NCBI GenBank assembly: GCA_037444025.1
Contig: JBBINE010000026.1
Coordinates: 1-6,340, forward strand
Source: JBBINE01 sp037444025
GTDB lineage: Bacteria; Patescibacteriota; Minisyncoccia; UBA6257; HR35
DNA length: 6,340 nucleotides
Direction: 5' to 3'
The notes under the pieces are model-generated. The model was not told the DNA's origin. It saw nothing but the letters and a program-made list of their open reading frames with translations, and did no database searches. The position numbers and the translations under genes are program-made. Positions 1 to 6,011 of the stretch are shown here, in pieces; position 1 is the stretch's first letter; each line of letters begins with the position of its first letter.

Positions 1-27
1 TATTCGGTAAGAAGTTGGGAAAGACAT
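1..27 (-). CDS. Possible 5' end of a further gene, cut by window edge
   Basis: An ATG at 27-25 opens a frame of nine codons (MSFPTSYRI) that runs off the window. The same frame is also open upstream as far as a TTG at 87 that overlaps the murA stop, so a longer N-terminus (…KIIKLIIIP MSFPTSYRI) is possible. No Shine-Dalgarno motif sits at the right distance from the ATG; the only GGAG is 37 bases upstream. I do not recognise the protein. It is listed because the orientation matches the operon and a gene is expected to follow. Confidence 0.28.
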
Positions 28-41
28 GGGTATAATTATTA

Positions 42-70
42 ATTTTATGATTTTATATACTTTTCTCCAA
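42..70 (-). promoter_or_regulatory. Possible weak promoter downstream of murA
   Basis: On the minus strand TTGGAG (70-65) and TAAAAT (47-42) are separated by 17 bases, giving partial matches to -35 and -10 boxes (4/6 and 5/6). A start site near 35 would leave a very short leader before the ATG at 27. The region is extremely AT-rich, so a chance match is quite likely. Confidence 0.25.
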
Positions 71-79
71 ATTTCTACT

Positions 80-1333
80 CTACTCAATGCGTTTTATTAT
101 TGCTCCTAAATTTGTTAATTTTGATTCAATATTTTTATAACCACGATCTATTTTTTCTGCGTCGTTAATTATTGTTGATCCTTGAGCTAAAAGTCCAGCT
201 ATTATTAAACTTATTCCAGAACGAATGTCTAAAGACTCAACTTCTTTACCAAATAAAGGAGTAGGACCAATTACCAAAGCTCGATGAGGATCAAAAATTT
301 CTACGTTAGCTCCCATTTGTCTCAGTTCGTTCAAATAACCAAACCTATTTTCATAGAGCCATTCATGAATTAAGGTAGCACCTTCAGCCTGAGTAGCTAA
401 AACACCAAAAGGTGGCTGCAAATCAGTTGCGAACTTAGGATAAAGACCTGTCTGAATTTTAGTAGCTTTTAATTTAGAAGGCTTAATAAGGATAGAATTT
501 TTAAAAATTTCATAATTAATTCCCATATTTTTAGCGATAATTAAAACTGAATCAAGTTCTTCTACATTTAGATTTTCAATGTAAATTTTACTTTTGGTGC
601 TGGCTGCTAAAGCAATAAAAGTTCCTGCTTCAACATAGTCATAAGGATTAGTAAAAACAATCTCGTTTTTAATCTGTTTTCCTTTGCTTATTTTAATAAA
701 AGGGGTTCCAATACCCTTAAGATTGAAACCTGCTTTTTTAAGAAAATGACAAACAGCTTGAATATGAGGTTCCATAGCAGCTAATCTAATATTAATTTCT
801 TTTTTAGAAAAACTACTAGCCATAATCAAAACTTCTGTAGCAGTAACGCTTGATTCTCTTAAAATAATGACTTGAGATTTATTGTTTTTAAAGTAGGCTT
901 CAATAACATCGCCGTTTCTTTCTATTTCAGCTCCTAAATCTTGTAAACCTTCAAGATGGGCAGTAATTGGACGCGCTCCAATAATATCTCCTCCAGGAGA
1001 GAAAATTCTAATCTTACCAAATCGAGCTAAAATAGGACCTATAAGTAAAACTGAAGCTCTTAGTTTTTTGACTTCAGGAATTAATAAATCTCGATAAACA
1101 ACATTTCTATTATCTATAACTAAAGTAGAATCCTCAAAGTTAATTTCTGAACCTAGGTAATTAAAAATATCGATCATAGTGTCAACATCTAAAATTTTAG
1201 GAACGTTTTTTATTATTACCCTACCCTTTATCAATAAACTAGCAGCAATAAGAGGTAAAACAGCATTTTTAGATCCTGAAACTTCTATCCTTCCTTCTAA
1301 TTTATTTCCTCCTTTTATTAAAAATTTACTCAT
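80..1333 (-). CDS. murA: UDP-N-acetylglucosamine 1-carboxyvinyltransferase MurA (Asp in place of catalytic Cys)
   Basis: This is a full-length 417-residue MurA. The enzyme transfers enolpyruvate from PEP to UDP-GlcNAc in the cytoplasm, the first committed step of peptidoglycan synthesis. Seen residues include K22-N23 in SGSKNAVLPL, R92 in LRASVLL, R121 in GARP, D304 in FATDLQPP, the YENRFGYLNELRQMGA region (327-342), and R397 in IDRGYKNIE. They keep the spacing of the E. coli enzyme closely. The active-site loop reads PGGDIIGARP, so Asp116 replaces the usual Cys115 (codon GAT at 988-986). Asp at this site is known from Mycobacterium and Chlamydia MurA, which stay active and resist fosfomycin. 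The ATG at 1333 overlaps the mraY stop by four bases (ATGA), so translation is probably coupled. The gene ends with TAG in a small GAGTA repeat. AroA is excluded by the MurA-specific motifs. Confidence 0.95.
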   Translation of the reverse strand: MSKFLIKGGNKLEGRIEVSGSKNAVLPLIAASLLIKGRVIIKNVPKILDVDTMIDIFNYLGSEINFEDSTLVIDNRNVVYRDLLIPEVKKLRASVLLIGPILARFGKIRIFSPGGDIIGARPITAHLEGLQDLGAEIERNGDVIEAYFKNNKSQVIILRESSVTATEVLIMASSFSKKEINIRLAAMEPHIQAVCHFLKKAGFNLKGIGTPFIKISKGKQIKNEIVFTNPYDYVEAGTFIALAASTKSKIYIENLNVEELDSVLIIAKNMGINYEIFKNSILIKPSKLKATKIQTGLYPKFATDLQPPFGVLATQAEGATLIHEWLYENRFGYLNELRQMGANVEIFDPHRALVIGPTPLFGKEVESLDIRSGISLIIAGLLAQGSTIINDAEKIDRGYKNIESKLTNLGAIIKRIE

Positions 1334-2373
1334 AGAAATTTAAAAATTAAAAATATAACTAACCCTATCATTCCACCTATAATATTAATTATCCAAAATC
1401 TTACAACCAAATTAGCTTCGTGCCATCCCAGAGATTTAAAATGATGATGAATTGGAGTAGATAAAAATATTTTTCTTCTAAAAAATCTTTTAGAAAAAAC
1501 TTGGATAACAACCGAACCTGATTCGATTAAGAAAATTAAAGCTATAAAAGGAAGTAGTAAGGTACTTCCAGTAAGAAAACTCATTAAAGCAATAGCAACC
1601 CCTACTGACATAGAACCGTTATTACCATCAAAAAATTTCGCCGGATAAAAATTAAACCAAAGATAAGCTAAAAGAGAACCTAGAAGAATACTACCAAAAG
1701 AAGCTAAATTGTAATCTTGATTTAAAAAAGCAAAGATAGTTAAGACTAAAATAATAGTAAAAGTTGTACCCCCAAAAAGTCCATCCATACCATCAATAAT
1801 ATCGGTAGATAAAGTAACGGCTAAAAAAATAAAAATAAAATAAAGAGCAAAAAATATTATACCGGGGTAGAAGCGATAATCTGCTAATTCAATAAAGTTA
1901 ATATTTAGTTTAGTAATAAACCACCAAGCAAAAATAATAGCAATACTTAGATAAATAAGAAATGTTTCTTTACGAGAAAAACCTCTATGAGGTCCAATTT
2001 CAAAATGATGTATTAAATCATCAACTAATCCTAGTATTCCTCCTAAAAAAAGACCAGCTAAAGGAAGATATGTTTCTCGACGAGTAACAAAATTTAAATA
2101 ATCAAAAACGCCACCGAAAATATTTTTAAGAAATAATAAAACCAAAGCTAAAATGATAGGAGGTAACCAAATAACAATTCCTCCCATGGTTGGTGTGCCT
2201 TCTTTTTCTTTCAGCGTTTCGTTGGCAATGGGTGTTCCTTTTCTTTGCGGTTTATCTAGTAGATTAAATTTGATAGCTAGTTTTAAATAAACTGGAATTA
2301 AAAATAATGATGTTAAGAAACCCAAAATTCCCAATAAAAAAATTTTTATTAAATTCAAAGATTCAATTGCCAT
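1330..2373 (-). CDS. mraY: Phospho-N-acetylmuramoyl-pentapeptide transferase MraY (variant active site)
   Basis: This is a 347-residue integral membrane protein with about ten hydrophobic segments (near 8-28, 66-83, 102-117, 136-153, 168-188, 200-218, 224-240, 253-266, 267-284, 322-346). MraY transfers phospho-MurNAc-pentapeptide from UDP to undecaprenyl phosphate, making lipid I on the inner membrane face. Family motifs seen are GTPTMGG (59-65), the aspartate pair D118-D119, IDGMDGL (193-199), and the MraY-specific triple histidine in TPIHHHF (306-312), which separates it from WecA/TagO relatives. The usual FMGDxGS loop reads FDGNNGS (248-254): Asn251 replaces the catalytic/magnesium-binding Asp, while an Asp appears two residues earlier (Asp249). 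The position three residues after the Asp pair, commonly Lys, is His122. The start overlaps the carboxypeptidase end by 11 bases, and its TGA overlaps the murA ATG as ATGA. The family is firm; normal catalysis is not assured. Confidence 0.9.
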   Translation of the reverse strand: MAIESLNLIKIFLLGILGFLTSLFLIPVYLKLAIKFNLLDKPQRKGTPIANETLKEKEGTPTMGGIVIWLPPIILALVLLFLKNIFGGVFDYLNFVTRRETYLPLAGLFLGGILGLVDDLIHHFEIGPHRGFSRKETFLIYLSIAIIFAWWFITKLNINFIELADYRFYPGIIFFALYFIFIFLAVTLSTDIIDGMDGLFGGTTFTIILVLTIFAFLNQDYNLASFGSILLGSLLAYLWFNFYPAKFFDGNNGSMSVGVAIALMSFLTGSTLLLPFIALIFLIESGSVVIQVFSKRFFRRKIFLSTPIHHHFKSLGWHEANLVVRFWIINIIGGMIGLVIFLIFKFL

Positions 2374-3229
2374 TATAAAATTTTTCTAAGGCAAAAATAA
2401 TTTTTTCAGCATCCGACCATCTGTTGTTTGAATCTAAAATAACTATACCTATGAAAGGAGATTTATCTAATTTGACAATCATTACTAAACATTCTCCTGC
2501 TTCATCAGTAAATCCTGTTTTAGCGCCAACTATATAATTGTGATATTTGGGTAAAAGCAGATTAGTAGTCCACAAAATCTTGTTATTGATAACTACTTTT
2601 TCTAAGGTAGTTAAATAAAAAATTTCTGGTTTTAAAGAATAAATTTTTTCTATCAAAGTAATTAAATCTTTAGCCGAAGAAACATTATCTTTACTTATAC
2701 CCATTGGATCAACAAAAGACGTATCTGATAAGTTCCATGATTTAGCCTGTTTGTTCATCAATTCAACAAACTTACCGTAACCAAAATTTTTAGCTAATAG
2801 ATAAATAGAATCATTGCTTGATGAAATAAGTGAAGCTTTCAAAGCCTGATCTCGAGTAATCTTTTCTCCTGCTTTAAAAAAACCAACATTCCCGGGTTGA
2901 GAAATAGCTTCATTATCAAAAGTTAATTTAAAGTTATTTTTAGTTAAGGAAAGCACTAAATAAGAGCTAAGTAATTTAGTTATTGAAGCTATTGGTTTTT
3001 TTTCATTATAGTTGATACCTAGAATAAATCTACCATTTAACTCCTTAACTAAAACAGATTTAGCCTTAAGGTCCTTGATTTCTATAAGATTAGAAAATTC
3101 TTTTTGAGATATAATATTACGCTTTATGTTTGCATCTAAAGTTACAACAGGGGAGGGATTGTCTATATAATTCGAAGTATAACCTGAATTTAAATTCAAA
3201 AAACCTAAGAATAAAAATAAGATAAGCAT
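2363..3229 (-). CDS. dacA: D-alanyl-D-alanine carboxypeptidase (peptidase S11, low-molecular-weight PBP)
   Basis: This 288-residue protein carries the three motifs of penicillin-recognising serine peptidases in correct order and spacing: S82-I-T-K85, S137-S-N139, and K237-T-G239 inside GAKTGFTDEAGECLV. The segment FVDPMGISKDNVSSAKDL (172-189) is typical of family S11. Such enzymes remove the terminal D-Ala from peptidoglycan stem peptides outside the membrane, limiting cross-linking. The N-terminus (LILFLFLGFLNL) is hydrophobic and could be a signal peptide or anchor, but has no basic residue before it. The protein is shorter than PBP5 and lacks the extra C-terminal beta domain and amphipathic anchor. 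The start at 3229 is the first ATG after an in-frame TAG, and overlaps the scpB stop by one base. Its end overlaps mraY by 11 bases. The dacA symbol is a family label; a dacB-like or endopeptidase role is possible. Confidence 0.86.
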   Translation of the reverse strand: MLILFLFLGFLNLNSGYTSNYIDNPSPVVTLDANIKRNIISQKEFSNLIEIKDLKAKSVLVKELNGRFILGINYNEKKPIASITKLLSSYLVLSLTKNNFKLTFDNEAISQPGNVGFFKAGEKITRDQALKASLISSSNDSIYLLAKNFGYGKFVELMNKQAKSWNLSDTSFVDPMGISKDNVSSAKDLITLIEKIYSLKPEIFYLTTLEKVVINNKILWTTNLLLPKYHNYIVGAKTGFTDEAGECLVMIVKLDKSPFIGIVILDSNNRWSDAEKIIFALEKFYNGN

Positions 3230-3726
3230 TATATTTTTCTTCTAATTTCTTCTCGTAATTTATAATAATCAGGTAATTCTTCTTCTTTAGTAAAACCTAA
3301 AAAATTTAAAAATTTATTACTTATCCTATAGCTAGATTTATCTTTTTTAACATATCCTTGTTTAATTAACTCTTGAATTAAGTAATACGATTTTTCTCCT
3401 CTTATTTTATTTATAGATCTGATATTAATAGGTCCACCATAAGCAATAATGGCTAAAACTTCTAAAAAATCTTGAACAAAATCATTTTCTTCAAAACCAA
3501 AAAAGTTTATTAAATAAGAAGACAATTCCGGCTTAGTCAAAATCTCTAAATATTTTCCATCATCATAAATAAAAAAACCTGACTCTTTCTTTCTCTGATT
3601 TATTCTGTTGACTAAAACACTTACATCAAAACCATCAAAAAATTTTTTTAAAATATTTTTACTAATTTTCCGACGAGCAGCTATGAGAATAGCTTCCAAA
3701 ATTTGAGAAGCTAATTCTTCTCTCAT
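3229..3726 (-). CDS. scpB: ScpB, segregation and condensation protein B
   Basis: This is a 165-residue protein matching the double winged-helix ScpB family, slightly short for it. The first winged helix covers about residues 1-80 and includes LEILTKPELSSYL (61-73). The second opens with the family signature around 87-110 (EVLAIIAYGGPINIRSINKI then RGEKS), corresponding to the usual LAIIAYxQPI...IRG. The tail FLNFLGFTKEEELPDY matches the typical FLxxFGLxxLxDLP ending. ScpB dimers bind the kleisin ScpA and, with SMC, form the bacterial condensin that organises and segregates chromosomes. ScpA is not upstream here, where it is commonly found. Start and stop are fixed by one-base TAATG overlaps with khpA and the carboxypeptidase gene, pointing to translational coupling. 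The family call is firm. Confidence 0.9.
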   Translation of the reverse strand: MREELASQILEAILIAARRKISKNILKKFFDGFDVSVLVNRINQRKKESGFFIYDDGKYLEILTKPELSSYLINFFGFEENDFVQDFLEVLAIIAYGGPINIRSINKIRGEKSYYLIQELIKQGYVKKDKSSYRISNKFLNFLGFTKEEELPDYYKLREEIRRKI

Positions 3727-3998
3727 TACTCTTTAGGGGTATTAACTTTCAAAGATATAGCTGCCCCTATAGCTCCACCAATACTTCGAGCTATTTTTCT
3801 AACAGCATTGATAGTTGATCCTTTTTTTCCAATTATTAAACTTAAAACTTCTCGTGGACCGGTGATTTCCACTAATAAACCTCTTTCATCAACTTTAGTA
3901 TCAATTTTTAACTCAGCGACTTTTTTAGGATCGACCCAAAGAGAAAAAAGATTGCGAAGTCTAGACTCGACTTCAGTCAATTTTTCTGACATTGTCAT
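3726..3998 (-). CDS. khpA: KhpA, KH-domain RNA-binding protein
   Basis: This is a 90-residue protein consisting almost wholly of one KH domain. The diagnostic GxxG loop is I56-G-K-K-G60, followed by a conserved helix (STINAVRKIARSI) and the family-typical C-terminal strand. The N-terminal part (SRLRNLFSLWVDPKKVAELK) fits the start of the KhpA/YlqC family, whose members are usually about 75-80 residues. In firmicutes KhpA pairs with KhpB/EloR to bind RNA and influence cell elongation; the same role here is inferred. Two ATG codons lie two codons apart (3998 and 3992); the first is used here, but either could be the start, and neither has a Shine-Dalgarno motif. It is the first gene of the tightly coupled block: its TAA stop shares one base with the scpB ATG. 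In many bacteria khpA lies next to rpsP/rimM instead, so this context is unusual. Confidence 0.85.
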   Translation of the reverse strand: MTMSEKLTEVESRLRNLFSLWVDPKKVAELKIDTKVDERGLLVEITGPREVLSLIIGKKGSTINAVRKIARSIGGAIGAAISLKVNTPKE

Positions 3999-4027
3999 TA
4001 AATTTTTAAATTAATTTCGACAGTTCA

Positions 4028-4046
4028 TGCCTATTTTTGATAGGCA
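4028..4046 (-). other. Small hairpin between tRNA-Thr and khpA
   Basis: A perfect 6-bp inverted repeat (TGCCTA / TAGGCA) encloses a 7-base loop, in the 65-base gap between the tRNA 3' end and the khpA start. In the minus-strand RNA it begins 17 bases after the tRNA. No T-run follows the stem on either strand, so it does not look like a standard intrinsic terminator. It could be a processing site, a stabilising 5' structure for khpA mRNA after tRNA excision, a weak attenuator, or chance. Confidence 0.4.
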
Positions 4047-4063
4047 ATAAATAAAAATTAACC

Positions 4064-4135
4064 AGCCAGCGGTGGGGATCGAACCCACGACCACCTCATT
4101 ACCAGAGAGGTGCTCTCCCACTGAGCTACGCTGGC
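4064..4135 (-). tRNA. tRNA-Thr (anticodon GGT)
   Basis: The minus strand folds into a full cloverleaf of 72 bases. The acceptor stem GCCAGCG pairs with CGCTGGC (7 bp). The D arm is GCTC/GAGC, and the T arm is GTGGG-TTCGATC-CCCAC with the invariant TTC. The anticodon loop CTGGTAA places GGT at 4103-4101, reading threonine codons ACC and ACU. The discriminator base is T (4064), and the next bases are GG, so CCA is not encoded and must be added by a CCA-adding enzyme. The anticodon stem CCTCT/TGAGG has a U-U mismatch at the base pair next to the loop (31-39). It sits between the PBP2 gene and khpA in the same orientation. Confidence 0.96.
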
Positions 4136-4159
4136 AATAATGTTCTAAAAATTATCATA

Positions 4160-4190
4160 ATTATATCATATTTTCTTTTAAAAAAATCAA
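4160..4190 (-). promoter_or_regulatory. Extended -10 promoter for tRNA-Thr and probably the downstream operon
   Basis: On the minus strand a perfect TATAAT occupies 4165-4160 and is preceded by TGA, giving the extended -10 form TGnTATAAT (4168-4160). A partial -35 match, TTGATT at 4190-4185, sits 19 bases upstream, longer than the ideal 17; an extended -10 can work with a poor -35. Transcription would start near 4153, about 18 bases before the 5' end of the tRNA. The -35 region overlaps the last codons and TGA stop of the PBP2 gene. No other convincing promoter is seen between the tRNA and khpA, so this site may also serve the khpA-murA block. This is motif reading only; AT-rich DNA gives chance matches. 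Confidence 0.55.
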
Positions 4191-6007
4191 AAGATATTAT
4201 TTTCTCCATACATTTCAAGATACAATTTCACTAATTCCCGATATAAAGGCAATGTTGCTACAGAACCAACGGGAACATCTTCTATTAAAAGAGTCATTAC
4301 TGCCTGAGGATTTTGATATGGGAAATACCCGGTGAAAATAGCATTCAATTTTTTTTTCCCCATAATTTCTGGAGTTCCACTTTTTCCAGCAACAGGAAGA
4401 TCTCCCAAAATTTTTGCTGTTCCTTGTGTAACTGTCATCCTCATTCCTTCTTGAATCACTTTTAAGTTTTCTGGGGAAATAATGTTTTCACGTAAAACTT
4501 TAGGTTGTCTTTGAAAAAGAACTTTTCCTTCTTTGCTAACAATTTTTTCTACTAAATAAGGTTGATAAATCTTTCCAGTAGCAAAGTAGCTTGTCCACAG
4601 GGCGATTTGTAACGGAGTTACTAAAATATCACCTTGACCTATGCTTACATTATAAGTATCTCCCAAACGCCAATAAGGATCAAAAATATTCTTAGCTTTA
4701 GTTTCAGGAGAAGGTAAAAAACCGCTTTTTTCATTAGGAAAATCAATTCCTGTTTTTTGTCCTAAACCAAATAATCTCCAATATTTATTAAGACGCTCAA
4801 TACCTAAACCATATTTAATTGGAATTTCTTCAGGATATCCGTTAGCTTTAGCCGAATAAGGATATCCTCCTCCAATGACATAAAAATAGACATTAACAGA
4901 ATCAGCTATTGCTTTACGAGCATCGGTCCAACCATGAAATTTATTATCTTTAAATACAGAAAATCTATTGGGAAAATAAGGGTTAGGAATTTTTATTTCA
5001 CCAGCAGCAAAGATCCTATCATTAGGATTGATTATTTTTTCTTCTAAAGCAGCAGCTAAAACTACTGGTTTAATTGTAGATCCGGGATTATATAAACCAC
5101 TTACTACTCTATTAAATAAAGGTTGATCAATATTATTAAGTATTTTTTTAACCTCATTATTTTTCCCTAGAAAGGCTTCGAGATCATAAGAAGGATAAGA
5201 AATTAAAGAAATTATTGCTCCCGAATTAGGATTTATCAACACAAAAGCACCACGACGATAATTGTTCTCTTTAAAGTATTCTTCTATTTTTTGATAAATT
5301 TTTTTTTGCAATTCAAGATCAATAGATAAAACTAAATCTTTACCGGGAGAAAAATCGGTTTCTTTTATTTTTTTGATTTTATTTTCTGAATAAGATTTCT
5401 TATAAATAATTTCTCCTACTTTACCTCTTAAATAGTCTTGATAAAAAAATTCTAAACCAGATTGACCAACAAATTCTTCGGGATAATAAAGCTGATCTTT
5501 TTGAGGAAAACCAAGATAACCTATTAAATTTCCAACAGCAGAAGTAGCTTCATATGATCTCACATAAGAAGGAATAATTTCTAAATAAGGATATTTTTTT
5601 TTATCAGATAAAAGTTTTAATGCTTTTTTTTTATTGAAATTTCTGATAATAATTTTGTTACCTCTGTAAAATATTTTTTCTCCTGAAAACATATCTAAAC
5701 TCTCTAAATTTAATTCATTTATTTTAGTTAAATCTAAATAAATATCAAAACTTAAATTAGATCCTGCAATTAACTTCATTTTTTTATCATAAATATCACC
5801 GCGAGGAGGAAAAGAAAAATAAATATCTCCTTTTATTTGTTTTTCAATTCCTAAAGCTTTCTCTTTAAAAAAAAACTGTAAATAGATAAAATATCCTGAA
5901 GCCAAAAAACAAATGAAGAAAAAAAGGAAAAATAATTTTCTAGGATGAAGCTGACTGGTTTTTATTCTTCTGCCTTTTAACTGAAAAATTATTTCCTCGT
6001 CAATCAT
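4187..6007 (-). CDS. mrdA: Penicillin-binding protein 2 (class B peptidoglycan transpeptidase)
   Basis: This is a complete 606-residue protein of normal length for the family. A short basic cytoplasmic tail is followed by one membrane anchor at about residues 25-47 (FFLFFFICFLASGYF). The dimerisation/pedestal region begins with PPRGDIYDKK (67-76) and includes GQSGLEFFYQDYLRG (181-195). The transpeptidase domain carries all three active-site motifs: S310-T-I-K313 with nucleophile Ser310, S370-V-N372, and K542-S-G544. The stretch GDTYNVSIGQGDILVTP (449-465) is typical of PBP2. Class B PBPs cross-link stem peptides outside the membrane and normally work with RodA in the elongasome; RodA is not in this window. 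The ATG at 6007 is four bases after the preceding stop and has no Shine-Dalgarno motif. The gene ends with TGA, and its last codons overlap the promoter region of the tRNA. Five 9-base homopolymer runs lie in the coding sequence. FtsI (PBP3) is a less likely alternative. Confidence 0.88.
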   Translation of the reverse strand: MIDEEIIFQLKGRRIKTSQLHPRKLFFLFFFICFLASGYFIYLQFFFKEKALGIEKQIKGDIYFSFPPRGDIYDKKMKLIAGSNLSFDIYLDLTKINELNLESLDMFSGEKIFYRGNKIIIRNFNKKKALKLLSDKKKYPYLEIIPSYVRSYEATSAVGNLIGYLGFPQKDQLYYPEEFVGQSGLEFFYQDYLRGKVGEIIYKKSYSENKIKKIKETDFSPGKDLVLSIDLELQKKIYQKIEEYFKENNYRRGAFVLINPNSGAIISLISYPSYDLEAFLGKNNEVKKILNNIDQPLFNRVVSGLYNPGSTIKPVVLAAALEEKIINPNDRIFAAGEIKIPNPYFPNRFSVFKDNKFHGWTDARKAIADSVNVYFYVIGGGYPYSAKANGYPEEIPIKYGLGIERLNKYWRLFGLGQKTGIDFPNEKSGFLPSPETKAKNIFDPYWRLGDTYNVSIGQGDILVTPLQIALWTSYFATGKIYQPYLVEKIVSKEGKVLFQRQPKVLRENIISPENLKVIQEGMRMTVTQGTAKILGDLPVAGKSGTPEIMGKKKLNAIFTGYFPYQNPQAVMTLLIEDVPVGSVATLPLYRELVKLYLEMYGENNIF

Positions 6008-6011
6008 ATTT

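Noticed and set aside
31..36. TATAAT on the plus strand as a promoter
   Set aside because: It would drive transcription antisense into murA, has no clear -35 partner, and such hexamers are common by chance at this base composition.
1330..2373. MraY as a decaying pseudogene because of its altered catalytic loop
   Set aside because: The frame is intact, other motifs and all membrane segments are preserved, and its ends are coupled to neighbouring genes, which fits an active variant better.
3808..4014. A 68-codon open frame on the plus strand
   Set aside because: It lies antisense to khpA, shows no recognisable domain, and khpA on the other strand has a clear KH domain and coupled overlap. It is a shadow frame.
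4170..4195. Intrinsic terminator after PBP2
   Set aside because: CTTTT/AAAAG can pair around a T-run, but the stem is only five mostly A-T pairs and the T-run is in the loop, not after the stem.
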